Shown: positions 16,691 to 25,825 of the stretch, in pieces
Layout: each line of letters begins with the position of its first letter
Position numbering within the stretch: the stretch's first letter is position 1
From: Malikia spinosa
GTDB lineage: Bacteria > Pseudomonadota > Gammaproteobacteria > Burkholderiales > Burkholderiaceae_C
Direction: 5' to 3'
Length of the DNA stretch: 52,684 nt
Assembly (NCBI RefSeq): GCF_002980625.1
Contig: NZ_PVLR01000049.1
Coordinates: forward strand, 1 to 52,684
Position numbers and translations under genes: made by a program
The notes under the pieces: model-generated
Database searches by the model: none
Told to the model about the DNA's origin: nothing
The model's input: the letters and a program-made list of their open reading frames with translations, nothing else

Positions 16691-17893
16691 ATGCCAAACG
16701 AGTTCAACGAACAGGAATACCGGCGCAAGCTCATCGAGCGCGGGCTTAGTGAAGCCGACGCCACGACTCTTGCTGCCCGCACCGCCGCCGCGCGCAAGGA
16801 CTCGGGCAGCGCCGGCAGAGTCTTTCCCCCCCTCGACCTGCTGACTGCCACTGGCGATGACCAGGCGGTCTTGCCGCCGAAGCCAGCACGTGCCGCTGTC
16901 CAGCGACCTAAGCGCACGACGCAGAAATCGACTGAACTGGCGCGCACGATGGGGCCACCACCCGAACGACGCACCGCCGTGAACAAGATGGTCGAGCAGA
17001 TTGACGAGCTGGCCCAGGATAAACGGAGCAGTTCGATGGCGACCATCAAGAGGCGAACGGCGGGCAATGACCTGGCCGAGAAGGTAGACGAGGCCATGCA
17101 AACGGCCTTGCTCCAGCACTCAAAGCAGCAGATCAGGGACTTGGAGCTTTCTCTTTTCGATCTGGCACCGTGGCCTGATCATATGCGGGCGCTACCCAAC
17201 GACATTGGCAGATCGGCGATTTTCACTGTCCGCAACAAGAAGGTTCCGCGTGCCGCATTGCAAGGCCACCCTATCTACCACGTCAACAAAGACGTTGAAA
17301 TCACTTATACCGGAATCGAGTTGCGTGCCGACGACGACGAGCTGGTGTTTGCCCAGGTGCTGGAGTACGCGAAGCGCACCGCGCTCGGAGAGCCGGTTTC
17401 CTTCACGTTCTATGAGCTTTGCCGGGACTTGGATTGGTCGATCAACGGCCGCTATTACGCCAAGGCCGAAGAATGCTTGACACGACTTCAGGCATCGGCC
17501 ATGCAGTTCTCTTCCAAACGGATTGGCCGCCTGGAATCCGTGTCCATGATCCAACGCTTCCGTGTCCTAGATCGGGGCAAGCGCACATCGCGCTGCCAGG
17601 TTGAGATCGATGCCGAGATCGTGGTGCTGTTCGCCGGCGACCACTACACGAAATTTGTATGGGAGAAGTACCGTAAGCTGACACCCACGGCGCGACGAAT
17701 GTTCGACTACTTCGCAACGCACAAACAACCGTACCCTCTCAAGTTGGAAACATTCCGGTTGATGTGCGGCTCGGATTCCAAGCGGCCAAAGAAGTGGCGT
17801 GAGCAGGTAGGCGAAGCATGCGCCGAGCTGAGCGAAACCGGCCTGGTCGAAAGCGCGTGGGTGATTGACGACCTGGTGCATTGCAGGCGTTGA
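16691..17893 (+). CDS. trfA: TrfA replication initiator
   Basis: A 400-residue initiator that binds oriV iterons and loads the host helicase. Two winged-helix domains occupy the C-terminal two thirds (ITYTGIELRADDDELVFAQV, ARRMFDYFATHKQPYPLKLE). A conserved internal ATG at 17036 (MATIKRRTAGND, with GGAG upstream) gives a 285-residue short form, the exact RK2 TrfA2 size, so two proteins are predicted. The long N-terminal extension of the large form recruits DnaB in Pseudomonas. The N-terminal region is R751-like in length. Confidence 0.96.
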   Translation: MPNEFNEQEYRRKLIERGLSEADATTLAARTAAARKDSGSAGRVFPPLDLLTATGDDQAVLPPKPARAAVQRPKRTTQKSTELARTMGPPPERRTAVNKMVEQIDELAQDKRSSSMATIKRRTAGNDLAEKVDEAMQTALLQHSKQQIRDLELSLFDLAPWPDHMRALPNDIGRSAIFTVRNKKVPRAALQGHPIYHVNKDVEITYTGIELRADDDELVFAQVLEYAKRTALGEPVSFTFYELCRDLDWSINGRYYAKAEECLTRLQASAMQFSSKRIGRLESVSMIQRFRVLDRGKRTSRCQVEIDAEIVVLFAGDHYTKFVWEKYRKLTPTARRMFDYFATHKQPYPLKLETFRLMCGSDSKRPKKWREQVGEACAELSETGLVESAWVIDDLVHCRR

Positions 17894-18208
17894 ATTTCTC
17901 TGGGCGTCGCCCTTGCGGGCCGGGCCTTCGATGCTGCGCATCGAGCCGCCTGGCGTCTCGCCCCTGACGGGCTTCAATCCCTGACGCCTTCGCGCCGTGG
18001 CCGGCGCTGCGCGCTTCGCTTGCCTCCTGGGGGACGGCTGACGCCATCCCCCGCCGCGCTGCGCTTGGCGCCCCCCTGGTGGAGCCGGACAGGGCAGTCG
18101 CTGCCCGGTTGGCGGTAGCCAGCTCGGCTGATCGCAGGGCTGGAGAGGCGTCGGCGTGCCAAGTCTCGACCGTTGGATTTCTCCGGGCGTCATCCTTCGG
18201 GCCGGGCC
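17892..18208. repeat. GC-rich noncoding region after trfA with imperfect direct repeats
   Basis: The 17894-18394 stretch has no convincing gene. An imperfect direct repeat of about 34 bases occurs at 17892-17926 and 18175-18208 (core TTTCTC.GGGCGTC followed by GGGCCGGGCC). Several GC-rich hairpins lie between, for example GGTACC flanked by GGCC at about 18205-18217. No TrfA iterons are visible. It is probably backbone sequence marking the insertion point of the accessory island. Confidence 0.6.
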
Positions 18209-18394
18209 GGTACCGGCCAGTTGATGTCCTTCAGCCCTTACGGGTGAATGACCGGTCCGCAGCGGCTGCGGTCCTTCACGCTGCGAATTCGACGCTCGAT
18301 AGCGGTCGCTCAACCTTCGGGCTGAGCGGGACGCCAACGGCGGAGCAGGCGGAGATTCGAGGTGACTACTTGGGATCGTGAATTTTCCCCACCT

Positions 18395-19603
18395 TCAGGC
18401 TCTTGGGTTTCTAAAGTGGAGGCGAACGACCTCAAGCATCGCCGCGGCGCTGATGTAGCTGCAGTACTGCTGATGGTCGTCTGCTTTCGCACGGTCAGCC
18501 AAGTCGGAAACAGCCTTGATGCAGAGCGTCCGGACGGAGGCTCCCGCGTGGTTGGAGGCAGCGTAATACATGCCGTAGCACTCCATGTCGATGCCTGCCA
18601 TCTTGCGGTGCTGGCCCTTGAACACTTCTTGAACATCTTTGGACGCCACCACCGCGCTGCCAGTGACCATGGGGCCTACCACTAGCTTTGGGGTGTTCAC
18701 AGGTTTTTCGTGGCCAGCGAAGCTGTCATGTGCAAGCTTAACGACATCTCCAATGGTCCGAGCGTAGGCAACCAGGTCGGCCGCCCCGTCTCGTGGGTCA
18801 ACTGACGGCGCGAGCATCCCCTCCTCCGTCCATTTACCCGCCTGCCAGTCCCAACTCTTGTCGGCGATGACCAGATCGCCGATGGAGACCTCTTTCGAGA
18901 ATCCGCCGCAGATTCCTGTCATCACCAGCAAGCGCGGTCTGTATTCGGTGAGAAGAGTCGCCGCAGCATGGGCCGAGGCGATGGGACCCATCTGCGAAAG
19001 GTGCGCACAAGCCACACGCCTAGTAGTTCCGTCCAGTTCAAGAGTCCCGGTGCTGTGCAGGATGTTTTGACAGAGCAGTTTCTCGGCTCCAAGCTTGACC
19101 GGCCACACCTTGAGCAAGCATTCGAGCTCGGGAGAGCGCAACGCATCCAGGACAACGACGTCATAGTCGTTTGTCTGCTTCGCCTGTTCCTGCCTCCTTA
19201 GCAGTTGCAGCAAGACAGTGAGCATCTCTTGCCATACGCCATCGCCTGTATTGAAGTCAACAACCTGGGTGACAAGTGACTTGAATTCTGCCGCGTAGCC
19301 AAGGGTTCCTTTAGCATCTGCGGTGATGCCGATGATGAACTGAGGCGCTGTACTAGTGCCATCCTCGACGATTTGACGAAGAAGTTCAACCGAATGCTCT
19401 CCGGCGGGCCGAGCACCGGCTCTAACGGGAAGAAGCACGTCCAGCAACAATACGTCAAACGCGCTTTCGCTAAGCTTCACGCGCGCCGCTGCGGCATGCT
19501 CTGCGACAGAGATACTCTCCCGCTCCACGCCTTTGGAAGCGAGAAAATCCACGATGGCTTTACGCTTATATTGGTCATCATCGACCAGAAGAAATCTCAT
19601 CAT
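18395..19603 (-). CDS. dtcC: DtcC-like effector: receiver domain fused to a PNP-family nucleosidase
   Basis: A 402-residue protein. Residues 1-135 are a response-regulator receiver (acidic D8-D10, phosphoacceptor D55 in LLLDVLLP). Residues about 145-400 are a purine-nucleoside-phosphorylase-superfamily domain with TGICGGF at 229-235, the MEC motif at 340-342 (E341) and SDLAD at 366-370, whose D367 matches the catalytic Asp of MTA/SAH nucleosidases. In Detocs, the phosphorylated effector cleaves adenine from ATP and stops phage growth at the cost of the cell. It is third in the operon, overlapping dtcB by four bases (ATGA). Assignment rests on architecture and gene order; enzymatic activity is inferred. 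Confidence 0.88.
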   Translation of the reverse strand: MMRFLLVDDDQYKRKAIVDFLASKGVERESISVAEHAAAARVKLSESAFDVLLLDVLLPVRAGARPAGEHSVELLRQIVEDGTSTAPQFIIGITADAKGTLGYAAEFKSLVTQVVDFNTGDGVWQEMLTVLLQLLRRQEQAKQTNDYDVVVLDALRSPELECLLKVWPVKLGAEKLLCQNILHSTGTLELDGTTRRVACAHLSQMGPIASAHAAATLLTEYRPRLLVMTGICGGFSKEVSIGDLVIADKSWDWQAGKWTEEGMLAPSVDPRDGAADLVAYARTIGDVVKLAHDSFAGHEKPVNTPKLVVGPMVTGSAVVASKDVQEVFKGQHRKMAGIDMECYGMYYAASNHAGASVRTLCIKAVSDLADRAKADDHQQYCSYISAAAMLEVVRLHFRNPRA

Positions 19604-20094
19604 CCATCCCTCTCAATGCCTAAGTCTATCAGCACCTGCAGCAGCGTCTTTCGCCAAGCGCCATGCTGACCGTCATAGTGAACAACACCGAGAAACCGAT
19701 CATCAAGTTCCTCTCGGAGCATGGCCTCCAAGCTCCTTGTGTCACGCAGTTGCCCGTCCTTGCTCAGCACAAACTCCTCGTACTGTGTAAGTACTAGCGT
19801 TCGGGTTTCTTCAGTCTCGGAATCAATGAACCTGAGAATGTCTGCACCACCGTAGCCTTGAGGAGTGCCGCCACCGCGTTTATCCTTGACAAAATCATAA
19901 GTCGGCAAGGACATGTCAACGATTGCGAAGACCACCTCGTTTCCCGTGAGTACCTCAATGGCGCCCGACAGGGATTCCGTCACTTTAATTTCGAAGTGGT
20001 TCTGGAAATGCTCCATTAGCATCCCGACGATGGAGCGTTGCTTCGGCTCGTCGTCCTCCACAACAAGAATCACGGACTTACTCATAGGCTTCAT
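19600..20094 (-). CDS. dtcB: DtcB-like stand-alone receiver protein
   Basis: A 164-residue single receiver domain with no output domain. Acidic residues E13-D15 (VVEDDEP) and phosphoacceptor D60 (FAIVDMSLP) are present, and LVLTQYEEF supplies the switch Thr. In Detocs such a protein drains phosphate from the kinase and dampens accidental activation. I place the start at ATG 20094 (MKPMSK) because CGAGGG precedes it. It then overlaps the end of dtcA by 17 bases. A second ATG at 20085 is possible. The longer frame to 20184 lies inside dtcA. Confidence 0.87.
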   Translation of the reverse strand: MKPMSKSVILVVEDDEPKQRSIVGMLMEHFQNHFEIKVTESLSGAIEVLTGNEVVFAIVDMSLPTYDFVKDKRGGGTPQGYGGADILRFIDSETEETRTLVLTQYEEFVLSKDGQLRDTRSLEAMLREELDDRFLGVVHYDGQHGAWRKTLLQVLIDLGIERDG

Positions 20095-23000
20095 AGACGC
20101 CCTCGCGTTCGTAAAGTGGGAAGGAGACGGTAGTCCACCAAACATCCTCATCGACACCAAAGTTGAATGGCATTTCATTGACATCTTTGGGAACTGCTCG
20201 AGCTAGCCGAGACAGCTTCGGGAAACCTGACCCACCTTCAATTCTGATTAGGTCTAACGGCAACTCTCCTAAGTACTTATGGCGCAGTAGATTGAGTTTT
20301 CCGTCAACAAGCTCCCTGCGCCGCTCCTCAGAGATTTTGCTCCTCACACAAAGCGTGAGGACCTTCGATGCATCGTCGAAAGATGCTTCAACAGAGACTA
20401 GGTCGAGCGCGCTGCCTAGCCCGGAATGCTTCCAAGAATTCTCAAAGGCAACGAATAGACAGTCTGTAATCGTGGCAAGCGCGTTTGTGGTCAGCGGCAA
20501 GCGGACGGAGGGCAGAGATTCGACTCTGACTTCTGCCCCGAACGCGCGATACACGTTGCGTGTGGAAGCGGTAGCGATGTCGATGGCATCTTTCAACTCG
20601 ACCTTCTCTCCCTCAACGGTCTTTGGAAGGCGAAACCACTCCGCTACCGATTCACACTGCGAGATGGTCGTGGTGGACACGGTCGTCAGCGTCGTCACCA
20701 GCGACAGACATCTGGGTCCTCTGCCGCGGACAGCCTGAATCAGCTGCTCTATCCGGGTGCGAATCTGTGTTGACAGCGTTTCCAAAATTTCCGTTCTGAG
20801 CTCGTTCAAGGACAGCTCAACCAGCTTCCAGAATACGAAATAGGCCGTTCCTAGGAATGCCGAAAATGTAGGAGGGCGTTCGGCCAAGCCCACGGCCAAG
20901 AGTCTTGCAGACAACGGTAGCACCTGGGCTTGGAACGCACCACGAGGCTTATCAGGAAGCCCAATCTGGATGCGCTCGTTAACGAAGTCGTCGATGTATC
21001 CGCGAACGTCCTTCGAGAACTGTTGGAACTCTGATGTCAACGTTTCCATGTCGAGAGGCGGCAGCTTCAGGGCATCCCCCCAACGCTCGGTAAATGCTTC
21101 GTCGGAGTAGCTGCTCCCGGTGCCGAAAAGCAATCCCTGCTCTTCAAAGGGCCCCAACAAGGTTCCCTTGAAGCTTCCGTGTCTGATGCGTAGACTGAGA
21201 AACGTGTCGAGCCCGTCCGTTGGGTCGAACAAAAAGCGTTGATACAGCCGATCCACCATGTCCATCAGCATCGCGTCCGCAGCTGTTGGCTTACCTTTCG
21301 CGAGCGCTGCGAGTGTTTGATCGTTCGACGGGGCCAACGCATATTGCCGTAGGAGATCGTCCACTTCGCGGCTTCCGGCACTGGTCTCGGCAATGCGGCG
21401 CCAACGTTCGTAGTCCTGCGCGACCTCCTTTTCCGCCCATCGGGTGATAGCTGACTCGTTGACAAAAACGCGCGTACGGTCAATTTGCTCAAGTCCGCGC
21501 TGCATCGTCTGGTCGAACGTCAGCATCTTGATGGCTTCTGCGTACTCAGACTCACGGGAACTCTCCCAGTTAATGAGGAGTTGGAGGACGGCCATTCGCT
21601 CAACACGCACCTCAGCGGTTGATTGGAAACGGTGGCACATCGAGAGGTTTTCTTCTATCCAGACGTCTCTCAGAAAGGCCACCAGCAGTGCTTTGCGCTC
21701 GTCCGCTGCAGCTACGTACTCCTCGACCACGGAATCTCGCTGGCCGGACTCCAAGTACGCTCGACAAGCCATCTTGCAGAGGTATGCGATGGAGGTGGCG
21801 CCGGTCGCCGCGAACGCATGGTGGGCAACAATACTCACTTTGACCGGGTCCAAGGTCTTCCAGACTCGCCAACCTCGCCCCTTGAAAATGGCCTCGCAGT
21901 TGAACTCGTATGCGTGCCTGGAGTCCGCGCGAACCCAAGCCTCAACCATCGTTAGAACTCCCTCGAGGTCCCCGTTGGCACCTAGGAGCTCAACCTCGAT
22001 AACCGTTGCCTTGCGGGCCCATAACCCACCGCGCTGCTTCAGCCAGGCAAGCAGCGGCCTAAGTTCATCGTAGCGCCCAGCGTTCTTCAGGGTGATAGCC
22101 CACCATAGGTGCGCCATGCTTACAGTCGGATACCGCGACAGCAGTTCCTGCGTGCCCACTGCGACAAGGGCGTCGGCCACACTATCTAGCTCGCGCGGCC
22201 ACCGGTCGGGAAAGGCCGAACGAAGGATACTCATGGCGGTCGCTGGTCCGCACGTCGCCACATCTTCAAGACTGACGCTGGCGTGCGAAACTGAGATGGA
22301 CAACGGCAGAGGCCGGTCTGGAATCCTTGTGCTGGCGTACAGACCAGAAACCGCTATAGCCGCTCCGATATCAAGAGTCTTGTGATTTAAGCCCCACTTA
22401 AGCAGCTTCCCGACTAGTTCGTGAGCCGCCGCCCCTTGGTCACGCACCTCTGCGAGACCCGCGCACATCTCGCCAAATCTCCCTTGATTCTTCTCACACA
22501 CTCGATCTCCAGACATGTAGCCGAGCCAAGCCGGTGACGAGGGAGTTTCGACGAGGACTGGTTCAACGCTGCCATCCGACAGGATGAAGAGCATCTTGCT
22601 CAGGCGCGTGTCTACGTAGCCATCTTCTAGGAGTTCTCGGATGAGTTCGCGACCAGCAGGCCTCAGATCCGCCAAGGATTCATCGATCTCCAAGTGCGTC
22701 AGACACTCGACGATGCTCTCGTAGTAGTCCAAAAGGCTGGACGAGATTTCCCGCGCGAGAACGCCGGCGAATGCTTTGCGCGGCACCTCTACGTGCCCCA
22801 GCGCACGGAAGTACAAGTAATCCACCAGCCATGGCGCCAGTCCACCGAACCGCGGGAACGAAGTCTGGCACTTTCCGTAGACGGCCTCATAGGAGAACGT
22901 GTCGTCGTTTCGGTCACCGAAGACTTGGAAGAGCAACCCCGGTATGCTGTTCGTGGCTTTCTCTTGGAGCTCGGTAAGCCACGTCCGCAGCGAGGACGTA

Positions 23001-23467
23001 CCTCCCGTTGCCTGCAGCAGCGCTGCTCGAACCTCCACTGCCCAAAGGCTCCATCCCTTTACTTTAACGAATACATCTAGCTGGCTGAGTGCCTCAAGCT
23101 CGTTGCCGGAAGTGATTAAGGCCTCTAGCTGCGTTGAGAAAACCCGGAACTCGTTGACCTTTACGCTGTGGCCACGAAGCCATAGGCCGGCCCATTTCAA
23201 CGCATCCTTAAGGTCGAGCACCGGGAAGGGCTCGCGTAGCCAAACGAGGTCCCAAGCGTGCTTCGCTCCGAGCGCAGTTAGGTTGCGGTGAGTAATCGGA
23301 GCCGCTGTCTTGAAAGCCGCAATGATGCGGTGAAACTCACTTGCAGGACGTGTCTCCAGCATCTGCTTGAGCGGCCCCAACCTTTCGTTAACTCGGCGGT
23401 TTGGGTAAAAGGTCTCTCGAAGGAACTGACGCAGTCGTGCGTCGTGGCTGTGCAATTTCTGAACCAT
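20078..23467 (-). CDS. dtcA: DtcA-like large sensor kinase
   Basis: A 1129-residue protein, first in the Detocs-type operon, with GAGGGAG before its ATG. Residues 1 to about 740 are alpha-helical, repeat-like sequence, as in the TPR-type sensor half of DtcA. The C-terminus is a GHKL ATPase: N-box VAFENSWKHSG at 1007-1016 and a G-box-like IEGGSG at 1076-1081. No membrane segment or HE.xTP phosphoacceptor box is visible. H763 in LRIRHGS is a candidate phosphoacceptor. It would sense infection in the cytoplasm and phosphorylate DtcC and DtcB. Codon use and base composition are less GC-rich than the plasmid backbone. Confidence 0.85.
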   Translation of the reverse strand: MVQKLHSHDARLRQFLRETFYPNRRVNERLGPLKQMLETRPASEFHRIIAAFKTAAPITHRNLTALGAKHAWDLVWLREPFPVLDLKDALKWAGLWLRGHSVKVNEFRVFSTQLEALITSGNELEALSQLDVFVKVKGWSLWAVEVRAALLQATGGTSSLRTWLTELQEKATNSIPGLLFQVFGDRNDDTFSYEAVYGKCQTSFPRFGGLAPWLVDYLYFRALGHVEVPRKAFAGVLAREISSSLLDYYESIVECLTHLEIDESLADLRPAGRELIRELLEDGYVDTRLSKMLFILSDGSVEPVLVETPSSPAWLGYMSGDRVCEKNQGRFGEMCAGLAEVRDQGAAAHELVGKLLKWGLNHKTLDIGAAIAVSGLYASTRIPDRPLPLSISVSHASVSLEDVATCGPATAMSILRSAFPDRWPRELDSVADALVAVGTQELLSRYPTVSMAHLWWAITLKNAGRYDELRPLLAWLKQRGGLWARKATVIEVELLGANGDLEGVLTMVEAWVRADSRHAYEFNCEAIFKGRGWRVWKTLDPVKVSIVAHHAFAATGATSIAYLCKMACRAYLESGQRDSVVEEYVAAADERKALLVAFLRDVWIEENLSMCHRFQSTAEVRVERMAVLQLLINWESSRESEYAEAIKMLTFDQTMQRGLEQIDRTRVFVNESAITRWAEKEVAQDYERWRRIAETSAGSREVDDLLRQYALAPSNDQTLAALAKGKPTAADAMLMDMVDRLYQRFLFDPTDGLDTFLSLRIRHGSFKGTLLGPFEEQGLLFGTGSSYSDEAFTERWGDALKLPPLDMETLTSEFQQFSKDVRGYIDDFVNERIQIGLPDKPRGAFQAQVLPLSARLLAVGLAERPPTFSAFLGTAYFVFWKLVELSLNELRTEILETLSTQIRTRIEQLIQAVRGRGPRCLSLVTTLTTVSTTTISQCESVAEWFRLPKTVEGEKVELKDAIDIATASTRNVYRAFGAEVRVESLPSVRLPLTTNALATITDCLFVAFENSWKHSGLGSALDLVSVEASFDDASKVLTLCVRSKISEERRRELVDGKLNLLRHKYLGELPLDLIRIEGGSGFPKLSRLARAVPKDVNEMPFNFGVDEDVWWTTVSFPLYEREGVYEAYE

Positions 23468-23628
23468 CTCACTCCCTCGTGGTGCCTGTCTGATTTATGT
23501 GGAGCATCCATTATCAGCCTACGGTTTAGACCGTCACCCCTTGGTTTGAGCGGCGACGCTGTTGCCTGCACTTGCCATCCGGCGCGCGTCAAGGTAGTTG
23601 TCGCCCATGTCATGCAGCCAACGGCTGT
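23468..23628. promoter_or_regulatory. Intergenic region upstream of the Detocs operon
   Basis: It contains a short inverted repeat ACGGT-TTAG-ACCGT at 23521-23534 about 55 bases before the dtcA start. On the minus strand a GATAAT hexamer nearby could serve as -10, with only a weak -35. The 3' flank of the copper ATPase gene begins at 23629. No gene is seen. Confidence 0.35.
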
Positions 23629-25815
23629 TTATCGTGATTCCCACTGACTCCCTCGACGACGCAACCGCAGCGCATTGCCGATCACCGACACCGAGCTCAG
23701 GCTCATGGCCAGCGCAGCAATCAAGGGTGACAGCAGCCAACCCGTCAACGGGTACAACACGCCGGCAGCAATCGGGATGCCCAGTGCGTTGTACAAAAAG
23801 GCAAACACCAGGTTCTGCTTCATGTTGCCCACGGTCGCTTCGGACAGCGCCCGCGCGATCGCGATCCCGCGCAGATCGCCCTTGACCAGCGTCACCTGCG
23901 CGCTGTTCATCGCCACGTCGGTCCCGGTGCCCATGGCCACGCCCACATCGGCCTTGGCCAGTGCCGGCGCATCGTTGATGCCGTCACCGGCCATCGCCAC
24001 CACCCGACCTTCCTTCTGCAAGCGCTCAACCAGCAGCAGCTTGTCGGCAGGCTTGACCTCGCCATGCACCTCGTCGATGCCCAGGCGGGTGGCCACAGCC
24101 TGGGCCGTCGTCAGGCCGTCACCGGTGGCCATCACAATGCGCAGTCCCGATGCCTTGAGGGTCGCCAAGGCCTCCGGCGTGCTGGCCTTGACCGGATCGG
24201 ACACCGCCAGCAGGCCCATCAACTGGCCATCCATCGCCAGGTGCATCACGCTGGCACCTTCTGCACGCAAAGCCTCGGCCTGCGGCACCAGCGCCGCGAC
24301 CGAGACGCCCATCTGCTCCATCAGCGCGGTGTTGCCCAGCGCCAACTGGCGCCCAGCCACCTGGCCACGCACGCCGATGCCCGTGCCAGACTCGAAGTTC
24401 TCGGGTTTGTCCAGCACCATGCCGCGTTCGCGGGCGGCACGCACGATGGTGTCGGCCAGCGGGTGCTCGCTGCCCTGGTCCAGGCTGGCGGCCAGGCGCA
24501 GCACCTCGTCGGCGTCAAAACCGGTCGCGGGAATGGCGCGATCGAACGTCGGGCGACCTTCGGTCAATGTACCTGTCTTGTCGATGATCAGGGTGTCGAT
24601 CTTGCGCATGTTCTCGATGGCCGCCGCGTCGCGGAACAGCACGCCGTGGCCGGCGCCGCGGCCGGTGGCCACCATGATCGACATGGGCGTGGCCAGGCCC
24701 AGCGCACAGGGACAGGCGATGATGAGCACCGCCACCGCATTGATCAACGCATAGACCCAGCTGGGCTCCGGTCCCAGCCAGCCCCAGCCCAGGAAGGTGA
24801 GCGCCGCGATGCCCACCACGGCCAGCACGAAGGTGCCCGCCACCTGGTCGGCCATGCGCTGCATCGGCGCGCGCGAACGTTGGGCCATGGCCACCATCTG
24901 CACGATCTGGGACAGCACGGTGGCCGATCCCACGCGCTCCGAGCGCATGACAAGGGCCCCGCTGGTGTTGAGCGTGGCACCGATCAGCTTGTCCCCCACC
25001 TGCTTGCTGACCGGCAGCGGCTCGCCGGTGAGCATGGATTCGTCGAGGGCGCTGCGGCCTTCCACCACCACGCCATCCACCGGCACTTTCTCGCCCGGGC
25101 GCACCCGCAACAGGTCGCCGACGTGCACATGCGCCAGCGGCACGTCCTCTTCCTTCGCGTCGGAGCCGATCCGCCGCGCCGTCTTGGGCGCCAGCCCCAG
25201 CAGGGAACGGATGGCGGCCGAGGTCTGGGAGCGAGCCTTGAGCTCCAGCACCTGACCCAGCAGCGTGAGCGAGATGATCACCGCCGCGGCCTCGAAGTAC
25301 ACCGCCACCCGCCCCATGGACTGGAACGAGGCAGGGAAGGCCTGCGGTGCGACCGTGGCCGCGACGCTGTAGACGAACGCGGCCCCCGTGCCCAGGCCGA
25401 TCAGGGTCCACATGTTGGGGCTGCGGTGCACCACCGACTGCCACCCCCGCACGAAGAAGGGCCAGCCCGCCCACAGGACGATCGGCGCGCTCAGCACCAG
25501 CTCGACCCAGCTCTGCACCGCCATGTCGAACCAGCCCAGCCGGTGCCCGGCCATCGCCAGCACCGTGACCACCACCGTGAGCGGCAGGGTGGCCCAGAAC
25601 CGGCGCTGGAAATCCGCGAGTTCCGGGTTGTCCTGTTCCTCGGCCTCCGGCATCACCGGTTCCAGCGTCATGCCGCACTTGGGGCAGTTGCCCGGGTGCG
25701 GCTGGCGGATCTCGGGATGCATGGGGCAGGTGTAGACCGTGCCCGCTGGCAGGGGCACCGCAGGCGCCGCTGCGTGCGAATCGGCGACCGGGTGGTGGTG
25801 GTGCGGCGCATGCAT
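23629..25815 (-). CDS. copA: Copper-exporting P1B-type ATPase
   Basis: A 728-residue ATPase that exports Cu(I) from the cytoplasm. The N-terminus is His-rich, then a [20 protein letters not shown] heavy-metal-binding motif replaces the usual HMA domain, as in CopF-type pumps. Conserved parts are TGEP in [16 protein letters not shown] in [18 protein letters not shown] in [13 protein letters not shown], and [16 protein letters not shown]. Eight membrane segments are expected. It is the last gene of a minus-strand copper operon, 10 bases after the beta-propeller gene. Copper rather than silver is inferred from context. Confidence 0.93.
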   Translation of the reverse strand: MHAPHHHHPVADSHAAAPAVPLPAGTVYTCPMHPEIRQPHPGNCPKCGMTLEPVMPEAEEQDNPELADFQRRFWATLPLTVVVTVLAMAGHRLGWFDMAVQSWVELVLSAPIVLWAGWPFFVRGWQSVVHRSPNMWTLIGLGTGAAFVYSVAATVAPQAFPASFQSMGRVAVYFEAAAVIISLTLLGQVLELKARSQTSAAIRSLLGLAPKTARRIGSDAKEEDVPLAHVHVGDLLRVRPGEKVPVDGVVVEGRSALDESMLTGEPLPVSKQVGDKLIGATLNTSGALVMRSERVGSATVLSQIVQMVAMAQRSRAPMQRMADQVAGTFVLAVVGIAALTFLGWGWLGPEPSWVYALINAVAVLIIACPCALGLATPMSIMVATGRGAGHGVLFRDAAAIENMRKIDTLIIDKTGTLTEGRPTFDRAIPATGFDADEVLRLAASLDQGSEHPLADTIVRAARERGMVLDKPENFESGTGIGVRGQVAGRQLALGNTALMEQMGVSVAALVPQAEALRAEGASVMHLAMDGQLMGLLAVSDPVKASTPEALATLKASGLRIVMATGDGLTTAQAVATRLGIDEVHGEVKPADKLLLVERLQKEGRVVAMAGDGINDAPALAKADVGVAMGTGTDVAMNSAQVTLVKGDLRGIAIARALSEATVGNMKQNLVFAFLYNALGIPIAAGVLYPLTGWLLSPLIAALAMSLSSVSVIGNALRLRRRGSQWESR

Positions 25816-25825
25816 GGGCCTGCTC

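Noticed and set aside
17894-18394. oriV
   Set aside because: I looked for TrfA iterons (TGACACTTGAGG-like) here and across the other gaps and found none.
18395-20094. Ordinary two-component regulator plus housekeeping MTA/SAH nucleosidase
   Set aside because: The nucleosidase is fused to a receiver, follows a second receiver and a giant cytoplasmic kinase, and no DNA-binding output exists. That fits Detocs, not gene regulation.
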